In this document: one piece after another, positions 18,365-26,060 of the stretch
Layout of the letters: each line of letters starts with the position of its first letter
Position numbering within the stretch: position 1 is the stretch's first letter
From: Alcanivorax sp. DP30
Lineage (GTDB): Bacteria; Pseudomonadota; Gammaproteobacteria; Pseudomonadales; Alcanivoracaceae
Length of the DNA stretch: 32,549 bases
Assembly: GCF_009882945.1 (NCBI RefSeq)
Contig: NZ_WTUY01000022.1
Location: 1 to 32,549 of the forward strand
Reading direction: 5' to 3'
Notes under the pieces: model-generated
Databases searched by the model: none
The model's input: the letters and a program-made list of their open reading frames with translations, nothing else
Told to the model about the DNA's origin: nothing
Position numbers and translations under genes: made by a program

Positions 18365-19288
18365 ATGAGTAAAGGAACCATGAACATTAATTTTATGGGC
18401 GCCCGCAAACCGTTGGGTGTTCTCTCCTTGTTGCTGGTAATTGCCTCGGTGGTGCTGCTGGTGACCCGTGGTCTCAACCTGGGCCTGGATTTCACCGGTG
18501 GTACCACCGTGGTGGTGAAGAGCCCAGTGGATGTGGAGTTGTCACAGGCCCGTTCCGATCTGGCGGCATCCGGTTTTAACGATGCCGTGGTGCAGCATTA
18601 CGGCTCACCCAAGGAAGTGAACGTTCGTGTGGCGCCACGGGAGGGCTCCAATGCGGATGAAGTGGGTTACGACGTTTTTGCCGCACTAAAATTGCACAAT
18701 GAAGAACTTGAGTTGATGAAGGTGGAGTTCGTCGGTCCCCAGGTAGGGGATGAGCTGCGCGACGAATCCGGCACTGCCATGTTGCTCGCTCTGGGGCTGA
18801 TGATGGTTTATGTCTGGTTCCGGTTTTCCAACAAGTTTGGTGTTGCCACGGTGGTGGCCCTGTTTCACGACGTGATTATCGTGCTGGGTATTTTCTCGCT
18901 GGTGCAGTGGCCGTTTGATCTTACGGTGCTGGCGGCGGTACTGGCCCTGATTGGTTACTCGCTCAATGACTCCATCGTAGTGGCAGACCGGATCCGGGAG
19001 GACTTTCGTAATTCCCGGCAGAATGATCCGGATACGATTATCAATAGTGCCGTGAACGCCACTTTCAGCCGGACAATCAACACCTCCCTGACTACCTTGC
19101 TGGTGTTGGTGGCGTTGTATTTCTTCGGTGGTGAAGTGATGCGTGCGTTTTCTGAGGCGCTGCTAGTGGGTGTGTTCGTTGGTACCTATTCATCGATCTA
19201 TGTGGTCAGCAACATTCTGTTCATGATGAAGGTAAGCAAGGAAGACTTCCTGATTCCTGAGCCGGAAGAGATTGATGAAATGCCATGA
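18365..19288 (+). CDS. secF: Protein translocase subunit SecF
   Basis: The 307-residue partner of SecD has an N-terminal membrane helix, the conserved GLNLGLDFTGGT stretch right after it, a periplasmic domain, and five C-terminal membrane segments with GYSLNDSIVVADRIRE. Length fits the family (E. coli 323). ATG 18365 is used; an in-frame ATG at 18380 (MNINFMG) is possible but its purine stretch is only three bases away. A strong terminator follows after an AT-rich heptamer tract that begins seven bases past the stop codon. Confidence 0.96.
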   Translation: MSKGTMNINFMGARKPLGVLSLLLVIASVVLLVTRGLNLGLDFTGGTTVVVKSPVDVELSQARSDLAASGFNDAVVQHYGSPKEVNVRVAPREGSNADEVGYDVFAALKLHNEELELMKVEFVGPQVGDELRDESGTAMLLALGLMMVYVWFRFSNKFGVATVVALFHDVIIVLGIFSLVQWPFDLTVLAAVLALIGYSLNDSIVVADRIREDFRNSRQNDPDTIINSAVNATFSRTINTSLTTLLVLVALYFFGGEVMRAFSEALLVGVFVGTYSSIYVVSNILFMMKVSKEDFLIPEPEEIDEMP

Positions 19289-19294
19289 AAAAGC

Positions 19295-19324
19295 AGTTAA
19301 AAGTTAATGATTAAAAGTTAACAG
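19295..19324 (+). repeat. AT-rich heptamer tract after secF
   Basis: Four tandem 7-base units, AGTTAAA, AGTTAAT, GATTAAA, AGTTAAC, lie between the secF stop and its terminator. A shorter version (AGTTAAT, AATTAAT, AGTGAAA) follows cysE at 30360-30380 in the same relation to stop codon and terminator. Both are led by AAAAAGC. Confidence 0.7.
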
Positions 19325-19327
19325 CGA

Positions 19328-19366
19328 AAACAAAAAAGCCGCGATTCGTTCGCGGCTTTTTTGTTT
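19328..19366 (+). terminator. Intrinsic terminator after secF
   Basis: AAACAAAAAAGCCGCG (19328-19343), a seven-base loop, then CGCGGCTTTTTTGTTT (19351-19366): a perfect 16-bp inverted repeat with A and T flanks. It may work in both directions, since the class I aminotransferase gene converges from the right. Confidence 0.9.
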
Positions 19367-19374
19367 GAGTACTG

Positions 19375-19400
19375 CCGTAGGAGCCTGCCTGCAGGCGATT
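19375..19400 (+). repeat. Single REP arm
   Basis: CCGTAGGAGCCTGCCTGCAG followed by GCGATT repeats the arm found as an inverted pair at 326-374. No partner arm is found in the next bases; instead a heptamer tract starts within two bases. Confidence 0.7.
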
Positions 19401-19401
19401 A

Positions 19402-19562
19402 AGAAGCAAGCTACAGGCTTCAAGCTGCAACACAGAGTAGTGTGGCAGAAGATCCTGGCGCCTTGCCCGCGCACAATTTTCAGCCATCAAGCGGGGTATG
19501 GCATTGTTGCTCAAGATGGCCTTTCTCGCGTTGTAACTTGCAGCTTGAGGCTTGCAGCTTTA
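19402..19562. repeat. Heptamer inverted-repeat element after the class I aminotransferase gene
   Basis: Left arm 19402-19434: AGAAGCA, AGCTACA, GGCTTCA, AGCTGCA, ACACAG. Right arm 19527-19562, read on the minus strand from the stop codon: TAA, AGCTGCA, AGCCTCA, AGCTGCA, AGTTACA, ACGCG. The first heptamer shares its leading A with the TAA. The arms enclose about 90 bases without an open frame of note. Confidence 0.7.
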
Positions 19563-20765
19563 CGAAAAATTTTGTTTCTTCATCCATGGAATAATCCGCT
19601 CGAAGGCCTCTTCAATCTGATCCAGGGAGGTGGAGTAGCTGATGCGCAATGCGCTCTTGCCGGCTTCGCCGAAGGTGTCGCCGGAGATGGTGCAGACGCC
19701 GGTTTCCCGCAGCATTTTCAGGGCCACGTTAGCGCCGTCCACTCCCTCCGGAAGAGAAGGGAAGAGATAGAACGCGCCTTCCGGTCGGTAGCCGGTGAGG
19801 TGTGGGGTCTGTTCCACTAACTCCACCAGGCGGTCGCGGCGTTGCTGGTATTCTTCCACCATGCTGTCGATAAACTGGTTGCTGCCACGCAAGGCCGCGA
19901 CGCCGGCCCATTGGCAAGGTGTGTTGGCTACGGTGGTGGTGAACATGTGGTAGCGGCGCAGTTTCTTGATGGCGCCCTGGCTGCCGATCAGCCAACCTAC
20001 TCGCATGCCTGCCATGGAAAAGGTTTTTGAGAAGCTGCTGATCACCATCACGTGATCCAGATCCGAGCAGCAGGACAGCACGCTGGGGTATTCACGGCCA
20101 TCATAGATCAGATGATCGTAGACTTCATCGCTGATGACATGGATTCCCCGATAGGCAGCTTCTTCCACAATGGCTTCGATGGTTTCACGTGGGTAGATGG
20201 TGCCGGTGGGATTACTGGGGGAATTGAGAACCACGGCAAAGGTGTTGGGCCCCATGGCGTCGATCACTTCCTGGGGATCCAGCTGGTGGTCATTTTCAGC
20301 ACGGGTGGCAATGTGTTTTACCGTGCCACCGTTCATGCGAATCAGTGGGCCATAAAGCATGAACGAGGGATCCGGGACAATGAATTCCCGTCCCGGTGCG
20401 GAGGTGGCTGTCAGGGCCAGATAAATGGCTTCCGTCGCCCCGGTGGTGATCATCATGTTTTCCGGAGACAGTGGGCGGCCGTAACGTTGGCTGTAATAGT
20501 CCGCCAGTGCTTCCAGCAATTCCGGCAAGCCGGCATCCATGGTGTAGCCGGTCTGGCCTGCGTTCAGGGCGTCTACCCCGGCCTGAATGACATGCCCTGG
20601 TGGTTTGAAGTCCGGCTGGCCGATGGACAGGTGGATCACGTCGTCCAGATCTGCGGCCAGGTTCACCATGCGGCGAATGCCCGGCACCGGAATGGTGAGC
20701 AACGCCGGGTTCCAGATCGGGTCTTCGCTTTCGTAGAAATCCGTGTCCAGATTGATATTGCCCAT
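19560..20765 (-). CDS. Class I/II pyridoxal-phosphate aminotransferase (aspartate aminotransferase-like)
   Basis: A 401-residue fold-type-I aminotransferase. Visible residues are Asn185 in SPSNPTGT, Asp213 and Tyr216 in SDEVYDHLIYDG, the PLP lysine Lys247 in SSFSKTFSMAGMRVGW, and the substrate-carboxylate arginine in ALRISYS near the end. It should move amino groups between an amino acid and a 2-oxo acid; the amino acid cannot be told from sequence alone. ATG 20765 is six bases after GGAG; the adjacent ATG 20768 is only three bases away from it. It is the last gene of the minus-strand catabolic block, separated from the amidase gene by a REP palindrome, and its stop codon lies in a heptamer repeat arm. 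Confidence 0.85.
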   Translation of the reverse strand: MGNINLDTDFYESEDPIWNPALLTIPVPGIRRMVNLAADLDDVIHLSIGQPDFKPPGHVIQAGVDALNAGQTGYTMDAGLPELLEALADYYSQRYGRPLSPENMMITTGATEAIYLALTATSAPGREFIVPDPSFMLYGPLIRMNGGTVKHIATRAENDHQLDPQEVIDAMGPNTFAVVLNSPSNPTGTIYPRETIEAIVEEAAYRGIHVISDEVYDHLIYDGREYPSVLSCCSDLDHVMVISSFSKTFSMAGMRVGWLIGSQGAIKKLRRYHMFTTTVANTPCQWAGVAALRGSNQFIDSMVEEYQQRRDRLVELVEQTPHLTGYRPEGAFYLFPSLPEGVDGANVALKMLRETGVCTISGDTFGEAGKSALRISYSTSLDQIEEAFERIIPWMKKQNFS

Positions 20766-20793
20766 CATGTTCTCCTGTTGGCGATCAGTCCTG

Positions 20794-20860
20794 CCGTAGG
20801 AGCGTCGTTGGCGGCGCGATAACCATCGCCGGAATCGCGCCGCCAGCGACGCTCCTACGG
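20794..20860. repeat. REP-type palindrome between aminotransferase and amidase genes
   Basis: A 27-base arm starting CCGTAGGAGCGTCGTTGGCG (20794-20820) is matched by its reverse complement at 20834-20860 with a single G-T difference; the loop is 13 bases. It shares GTAGGAGC and GCGAT ends with the units at 326 and 19375 but has a different core, as expected for one REP superfamily. Confidence 0.85.
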
Positions 20861-20867
20861 AGAGAGG

Positions 20868-22274
20868 CTAGTCCTGCAGCATTGGCGGCAGGTGAACGAA
20901 TGGCTGCGCCTGTTCGAAGGCATGGCCGGCGGCCAGCACCCGGGCATCGTCGAATCGGGCGCCGACAATCTGCAACCCCATGGGCATGCCATTACTGTTG
21001 AGCCCCATGGGCACCGACAGCGCTGGCTGGCCGGTCATGTTGAAGGGGTAGGTAAACGGCGTCCATGTGGGCCAGCGAGTGCTGGGCCAGTCCACCGGCA
21101 CTTCACGGTTGGTGTCGAAGGCTTCGATGGGCAGGGTGGGGGTGATCAACAGATCGTATTTGGTGTGGAACACCGCCATGCGTTCACTCACCGCCATGCG
21201 CTCGTTCATGGCGCCGAGGTAATCAAGCATGCTGAGCTTCTCTGCCTTGGCTGCCACTTCCACCAGAGCCGGATCCATCAGGCTGCGTTGGCGATCGCCG
21301 AGGTCGCGCATGGCATTGGCGGCACCACTGTAGAAAAGGTGACTGAAGGCGGCCAGCGGGTTACTGAAGCCCGGGTCGGCTTCGGTGACGATGGCGCCAA
21401 GGGCTTCGAACACCTTGGCGGCTTCCTTGAAGGCCTTGTCGATGTCCGCATCCACGTCTACGTAGCCCAGATTGGGGCTCATGGCGATGCGCAGCCCCTT
21501 CATGGGCTGATGCAGCTCCTTGACGTAATCGATGTGGCGACGGGGGGCCGCCAGACTGTCGCGGGGATCCGCTTCCGTCATCACGTTCATCATCAGTGCC
21601 GCATCCGCTACCGTGCGGGTCATGGGGCCGGCATGGGCGAGCGTGCCGAAGGGGCTGGCGGGCCAGTGGGGCACTTCACTGAAGGTGGGCTTGTGGCCAA
21701 CGATGCCGCAGAAACCGGCAGGAATGCGGATGGAGCCGCCGGCATCAGTGCCCAGCGCCAGCGGAGCCATACCCGCGGCGACGGCGGCGGAGCTGCCACC
21801 GCTGCTGCCCCCTGCGGTCCGGGCCGGGTTCCAGGGATTGTTGGTGGGGCCGCATAGAGGGCTGTCGGTAATGCCTTTCCAGCCGAATTCCGGTGTGGTT
21901 GTCTTGCCAAGAGGAACATAACCGTGGCGCTCCAGTGCCGCTACGGCAGGGGAGCGTTTATTGAGCGTGGATTCCGGGTCGATGGTTTTTGACCCCTTCA
22001 CCGTCGGCCACATGGGTGTGAGGAACACATCCTTGACCGCCACCGGCACCCCATCCAGCAGACCTTCAGATTTACCATTCTGGTAACGTTGCTCGGATTC
22101 TTGAGCCCATTGCAGTGTGGTGTCACGGTCGATCAGACACCAGGCATTCAATGCTTCATCGTGCTTTTCAATATGATCCAGCAGGGTGGAGCAAACTTCC
22201 ACCGGCGATAAGGCGCCTGTCTGGTAGGCGGCTTTGAGTGCCTGGGCACTCATGGTCAGTAGTTCCTTGCTCAT
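20868..22274 (-). CDS. Amidase signature family hydrolase
   Basis: A 468-residue amidase. The Ser-cisSer-Lys triad is visible: Lys81 in PVAVKDVF, Ser157/158 in AGGSSGGSSAA, and nucleophile Ser181 in LGTDAGGSIRIPAG. Such enzymes hydrolyse carboxylic amides to acid and ammonia; GatA uses the same fold, but no gatB or gatC lies nearby and the specificity region differs, so a catabolic amide hydrolase is more likely. ATG 22274 is chosen because AGGAGG lies seven bases upstream; the longer frame from 22301 would start before that site. It follows the hydroxyacid dehydrogenase gene across a gap of about 75 bases holding a hairpin. Confidence 0.88.
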   Translation of the reverse strand: MSKELLTMSAQALKAAYQTGALSPVEVCSTLLDHIEKHDEALNAWCLIDRDTTLQWAQESEQRYQNGKSEGLLDGVPVAVKDVFLTPMWPTVKGSKTIDPESTLNKRSPAVAALERHGYVPLGKTTTPEFGWKGITDSPLCGPTNNPWNPARTAGGSSGGSSAAVAAGMAPLALGTDAGGSIRIPAGFCGIVGHKPTFSEVPHWPASPFGTLAHAGPMTRTVADAALMMNVMTEADPRDSLAAPRRHIDYVKELHQPMKGLRIAMSPNLGYVDVDADIDKAFKEAAKVFEALGAIVTEADPGFSNPLAAFSHLFYSGAANAMRDLGDRQRSLMDPALVEVAAKAEKLSMLDYLGAMNERMAVSERMAVFHTKYDLLITPTLPIEAFDTNREVPVDWPSTRWPTWTPFTYPFNMTGQPALSVPMGLNSNGMPMGLQIVGARFDDARVLAAGHAFEQAQPFVHLPPMLQD

Positions 22275-22301
22275 CGGCGTACCTCCTGGTTTGACGCTCA
22301 T

Positions 22302-22356
22302 CGCTTGGGTCAGAAGCCCGGGCTGGGTTGTTGTTTCAGGCTTCTGGCATCAAGCG
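22302..22356. repeat. Heptamer-related hairpin between hydroxyacid dehydrogenase and amidase genes
   Basis: CGCTTGGGTCAGAAGCCCG (22302-22320) folds back on CAGGCTTCTGGCATCAAGCG (22337-22356) with about 80% pairing. The right arm contains the stop codon of the hydroxyacid dehydrogenase. Read from that stop on the minus strand, units TGATGCC and AGAAGCC appear. Confidence 0.6.
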
Positions 22357-23321
22357 TTACTTACATAGCCATGTTCCTTGCTGACGGGGTTTTTCAGGGG
22401 TTCCCCTTGTTGCCAGCGTTGAAAGTTATCGACAAATTGTTGGCCAAGTGCCGCGCGCCAGCCGATGAAGTCTCCGGCCATATGGGCAGAGATCATCACG
22501 TTGGGTTGATCCCATAGCGGGTGATCGGCGCGCAGCGGTTCTTCTTCAAAGACATCCAGCGCTGCGCCGCCCAGCCGTCCGCTTTGCAGGGCGGCGAGCA
22601 AGGCGTCGGTTTGCACGATGGGGCCGCGACCCACATTGATCAGCACCGCGCCGGGTTTCATGCGCAGGAACTGGTCTGCATCGAACAGGCCTTCGGTGTC
22701 TGATGTCAGTGGTGCGGTAATGATGACGTAGTCCGCGTCCGGGAGCAGATCTGGCAGATCCTCTTGAGCATGGACCTTTTCAAAGACGGTATCCTCGCGC
22801 GCATTGCGAGCGGTGCCGATGACGTTGACACCCAGAAGCCCGAGCAGGGTGGCTACTTCGCGGCCTATGGAACCGGCGCCCACTACCACAGCCTGGCTGT
22901 CCCGCAGCAATCGGGTTTCGCGATGTTGCCAGCGGTGTTCCTTCATCAGTGACAGATTGGTGAGCGTGTCCTTGGCAAACAGCAGCAGGGCACCGAGCAC
23001 GTATTCGGCAATGCCACGATCAAAAATGCCGCGGGCGTTGGTGACCACGATCTCGCTGTTGCGGATCGGCTCGATCATCAGCGCATCCACACCGGCACTG
23101 GTGGCATGGACCCAGCGCACCGGACAATTCTGTGGCCACACCGCTTCAAGCATCCCGGTACGGAAATCCGTCACCACCAGCACATCGCTCACCGGCAGCG
23201 CCGCTTGCAACTCCCCCCGCGTCCGCGCCTCACGCACCTCGGCCTGACCGGCAAGGGAATCCAGACCAGGCAGGCTCGGTTCGTCTTCGGCGAGCAGGAC
23301 GGTGATGGTGGGTTGTGTCAT
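22350..23321 (-). CDS. D-2-hydroxyacid dehydrogenase family protein
   Basis: A 323-residue NAD(P)-dependent dehydrogenase interconverting 2-hydroxy and 2-oxo acids. The Rossmann motif VVVGAGSIG (residues 145-153) and the catalytic set Arg232 (NVGRGPIV), Glu261 (DVFEEEP) and His280 (ISAHMAGD) are all present. It is shorter at the N-terminus than PGDH, with no ACT domain, so it resembles glyoxylate/hydroxypyruvate or ketoacid reductases. AAGGAG precedes the ATG. It lies in the catabolic block, downstream of the gabT-like gene, with a heptamer inverted repeat between them, and its stop codon is inside another hairpin. The true substrate is unknown. Confidence 0.86.
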   Translation of the reverse strand: MTQPTITVLLAEDEPSLPGLDSLAGQAEVREARTRGELQAALPVSDVLVVTDFRTGMLEAVWPQNCPVRWVHATSAGVDALMIEPIRNSEIVVTNARGIFDRGIAEYVLGALLLFAKDTLTNLSLMKEHRWQHRETRLLRDSQAVVVGAGSIGREVATLLGLLGVNVIGTARNAREDTVFEKVHAQEDLPDLLPDADYVIITAPLTSDTEGLFDADQFLRMKPGAVLINVGRGPIVQTDALLAALQSGRLGGAALDVFEEEPLRADHPLWDQPNVMISAHMAGDFIGWRAALGQQFVDNFQRWQQGEPLKNPVSKEHGYVSNA

Positions 23322-23336
23322 TTAAACTCCTTCGTT

Positions 23337-23481
23337 AGCTACAAGCCGCAAGCCACAAGCTTCAACGCGGGCAAGGTCTGATCCTTTTCAGACTCTGAGC
23401 CCGCGGTTGGGCTGTTGACGCGGCGGAAACCGCTTTCAACTGCAAGACACTGAAGCGCGTTGTAGCTTGCAGCTTGTTGCT
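23337..23481. repeat. Heptamer inverted-repeat element between gabT-like and hydroxyacid dehydrogenase genes
   Basis: Left arm: AGCTACA, AGCCGCA, AGCCACA, AGCTTCA, ACGCG (23337-23369). Right arm: CGCGT, TGTAGCT, TGCAGCT, TGTTGCT (23456-23481). The arms are inverted copies and the ACGCG/CGCGT ends face inward. The core has small hairpins, such as GTCTGA...TCAGAC near 23376-23393. It spans from six bases before the upstream gene's stop codon to the next gene's ribosome binding site. Confidence 0.8.
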
Positions 23482-23486
23482 GTTTT

Positions 23487-24734
23487 TCAGGTTTCTTTCA
23501 GGGCCGCCTCGAACAGGCCAACGGCCTTGTCAATTTCTGCTTCGGTGACGGTGAGTGGTGGTAGCCAGCGGACCACTTGTCCCTGGCTGCCGCAGCGCAA
23601 CATCAGCATACCGTTTTGTTCGCAATGTTTGAGAATCCGGGCGGCGCGGTCACCGTCCGGGGTGTGCGGGGCACTGACCATTTCTACGCCGAGCATCAGG
23701 CCTGCACCCCGGATTTCATCAATGCAGTCGTGTTCCTTCTGCAGGCCTTCCAGGTGGCTGCGTAACGCATTACCGAGTTTTTCTGCGCGGGCGACCAGTT
23801 GTTCTTCCTCGATGACATCCAGGGTTGCCAGGGCGGCGGCACAGGCAACCGCATTGGCACCATAGGTGCCGCCCTGTGAGCCGGGGTAGCCGTGATTCAT
23901 CAGTTCCTTGCTGGCGGCAATGGCGGACAGCGGATAGCCGCTGGCCAGGCCTTTGGCGGTAATGATGATGTCGGGTTTTACGCCGTAATGTTCGTGGCTC
24001 CAGAATTTTCCGGTACGGCCGTAGCCTGCTTGAATCTCGTCGGCGATGAGCAGGATGCCGTGTTTGTCGCAGCGCTCCCGCAGACCTTTCATAAAGGTTT
24101 CGGTGGCGGGGTAGTAGCCGTACTCGCCCTGCACCGGTTCGATAATCATGGCGGCGGTGTCTGCCGGATTACATTCGGTGGCGAAGACATGGTCCAGTTC
24201 GTGCAGGCAGGCCGCGACACACTCATCCATGTCCTGATTGTAACGATAGGCATGGGGGAACGGAGCGATGCTGACCCCGGCCATGAGCGGTTGCCAGCCA
24301 GTGCGTACCTTGCTGGTGGAGGTGGTTAGGGAAGCCGCGGCCAGAGTGCGTCCATGAAAGCCGCCCCGAAATGCGATCAAATTGGTCCGGCCGGTGGCCT
24401 GGCGAGCCAGTCTGACGGCGGCTTCCACGGATTCGCTGCCGGAATTGGAAAACGCCACGGCGTCCAGCCCCTGGGGCAGATGTGAATAGAGGCGATCGGT
24501 CAGGGCGAGCATGTTGGGGTGGGTGACGGTGGCGTACTGGGCATGCACCAGTTTGGCAACCTGCTCCTGGGCGGCTGCTACCACTTTGGGATGGCAGTGG
24601 CCGGTGGCAGTGACGCCAATGCCGGAAGTGAAATCCAGCCAGCGATTGCCGTCCTTGTCGTAGAGCCAGCTACCTTCGCCGCGCTCCGCACAAATGCCAC
24701 TGGACTGTACCAGCAGGGGGGACAGATGACTCAT
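23487..24734 (-). CDS. gabT: Class III aminotransferase, 4-aminobutyrate aminotransferase-like
   Basis: A 415-residue omega-amino acid transaminase. Visible residues are the SNSGSESVEAA cofactor-phosphate segment near 96-106, Asp232 in LIADEIQAGYGRTG and the PLP lysine Lys261 in IITAKGLASGYP. With GabD upstream in the same block, the simplest role is transfer of the amino group of GABA to 2-oxoglutarate, giving succinate semialdehyde. Related enzymes act on 5-aminovalerate, beta-alanine or polyamine products, so the symbol is tentative. A strong AAAGGAGG lies four bases before the ATG. The gap to the upstream dehydrogenase gene is 35 bases, the only junction of the block without a palindromic repeat. 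Confidence 0.85.
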   Translation of the reverse strand: MSHLSPLLVQSSGICAERGEGSWLYDKDGNRWLDFTSGIGVTATGHCHPKVVAAAQEQVAKLVHAQYATVTHPNMLALTDRLYSHLPQGLDAVAFSNSGSESVEAAVRLARQATGRTNLIAFRGGFHGRTLAAASLTTSTSKVRTGWQPLMAGVSIAPFPHAYRYNQDMDECVAACLHELDHVFATECNPADTAAMIIEPVQGEYGYYPATETFMKGLRERCDKHGILLIADEIQAGYGRTGKFWSHEHYGVKPDIIITAKGLASGYPLSAIAASKELMNHGYPGSQGGTYGANAVACAAALATLDVIEEEQLVARAEKLGNALRSHLEGLQKEHDCIDEIRGAGLMLGVEMVSAPHTPDGDRAARILKHCEQNGMLMLRCGSQGQVVRWLPPLTVTEAEIDKAVGLFEAALKET

Positions 24735-24769
24735 GGCGCCTCCTTTCTGTCGCGCTTTGGCCGTTGGGG

Positions 24770-25897
24770 TTATCCCGCAGCCAGTCGTTGACTCAGTCGT
24801 TGCCCGGTTTCTCTTGTTCCCGAGAAAGCGTCTTTCAGATCCTCTGCAATCAGGTCATGCAGATGTTGTGCCGCATTGCCGATGGCCGGATGTTTCGGGG
24901 CCAGATTATCCAGCAGCATGGCGAGACTCATCAGGGTGGCCCTGGGGTCCGCCATGTTGCGGCCCGCAATGTCCGGGGCGCTGCCGTGCACCGGCTCAAA
25001 CAACGCAGGTATACGATCATCCGCCGGATTAAGGTTGGCTGAGGGCGCGAGCCCCGGGCCGCCGCACAGTACCGCGGCCAGGTCTGTGAGAATGTCGCCG
25101 TGCAGGTTGCTGGCCACCACCACATCGAAGCGCCAGGGGCATTGCACGAATTTCATGCAGGCGGCATCCACCAGTTCATGATGTGTGTCTACATCCGGAT
25201 ATTCCTGTGCAATGCGTTCAAAGGTTTCGGTATACAGGTCGCCCCAGAAGGGTTGCGCATTGCGTTTGGTGATCAGACACACCTGAGCCGTGGTGTCGTT
25301 GGCAAAGTGTCGAGTGATGTTGCGCTTTGTGGCGCGTTGGCGAGCGCGTTCGAAGGCATGCCGGATCAGGCGTTCAGTGGCGCCGGCGGTAAAGACTTCC
25401 ACCTGGGTCGCCACTTCGCTGGGCGTGCCCGCGCGTAAACGACCGCCCTGATTGCTGTACTCCCCCTCGCTGTTTTCCCGGATTACCAGCATGTCCACAT
25501 CGTTGGCCCGTGCGTCAGCCAGATACTGGGGGGCGCCGGGCAACCAGCGGGCGGGGCGCTCGCAGGCCCACAGATTCAGTTGCTTGCGCAGTTCCAGCAG
25601 GGGGGAAAGGGAAACACTGTCGGAAAGCACATAGCGCTGTGGGTCATCGATGGGTCCGGGGTCTCCCAGGGCGCCCAGCAGAATGGCATCGAAGGCGCGT
25701 AGTTGTTCGACGCCGTCTGCCGGCATCATCTCTCCATGTTGTTGATGCCAGGCATGGGAAGGCCAGTCGAAATTCACCGCTTCCAGAGGCAGCTTGAAGC
25801 GCTCCACCAGCTGCGCCAACAAGGTCTCGGTGACTGTCATGACCTCGGGGCCAATACCGTCACCGGGGAGTAGGGCGATTTTCAGCGTTTCCGTCAT
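24770..25897 (-). CDS. Isocitrate/isopropylmalate dehydrogenase family, tartrate/D-malate dehydrogenase-like
   Basis: A 375-residue beta-decarboxylating dehydrogenase, dependent on NAD and a divalent metal. The N-terminal ALLPGDGIGPEV, the substrate segment VIRENSEGEYSNQGG and the metal-binding VVASNLHGDILTDLAA with two aspartates are present, as is the NAD-site stretch EPVHGSAPDIAG. RENSEGEYS rather than the leucine-pathway or Krebs-cycle versions points to tartrate dehydrogenase/D-malate dehydrogenase (TtuC/DmlA type), which makes oxaloglycolate or pyruvate. GGAG stands seven bases before ATG 25897. It follows gabD across a repeat-filled gap and precedes the gabT-like gene by 35 bases. Confidence 0.85.
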   Translation of the reverse strand: MTETLKIALLPGDGIGPEVMTVTETLLAQLVERFKLPLEAVNFDWPSHAWHQQHGEMMPADGVEQLRAFDAILLGALGDPGPIDDPQRYVLSDSVSLSPLLELRKQLNLWACERPARWLPGAPQYLADARANDVDMLVIRENSEGEYSNQGGRLRAGTPSEVATQVEVFTAGATERLIRHAFERARQRATKRNITRHFANDTTAQVCLITKRNAQPFWGDLYTETFERIAQEYPDVDTHHELVDAACMKFVQCPWRFDVVVASNLHGDILTDLAAVLCGGPGLAPSANLNPADDRIPALFEPVHGSAPDIAGRNMADPRATLMSLAMLLDNLAPKHPAIGNAAQHLHDLIAEDLKDAFSGTRETGQRLSQRLAAG

Positions 25898-25911
25898 CCA
25901 TAACTCCTGTC

Positions 25912-26060
25912 AGCGGCGAGCTTCCAGCTATCAGCAACGCGCTTAAAACCGGAACCTCGGCATCGCTGCAATCAAGGTTTTTACCCGGCCAAAGGATCAT
26001 CATTGTGTCTGCCCTGTGACCGCGCAGCGGCTCGTCGCAAGAAGCTGGTAGCTGCTTTTA
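25912..26060. repeat. Heptamer inverted-repeat element between gabD and the TtuC-like gene
   Basis: Left arm: AGCGGCG, AGCTTCC, AGCTATC, AGCAACGCG (25912-25940). Right arm, read from the gabD stop on the minus strand: TAAA, AGCAGCT, ACCAGCT, TCTTGCG, ACGAG, then CGCG (26021-26060). The arms pair imperfectly. The left arm ends just before the ribosome binding site of the next gene. Confidence 0.65.

Noticed and set aside
19365-19820. Plus-strand frame through the repeats after secF
   Set aside because: Starts inside the terminator and REP arm and runs into the antisense of the aminotransferase gene.
20868-22274. Amidase as GatA of the Asp/Glu-tRNA amidotransferase
   Set aside because: No gatB or gatC nearby, and the protein lies in a catabolic block; the shared amidase signature alone does not support it.
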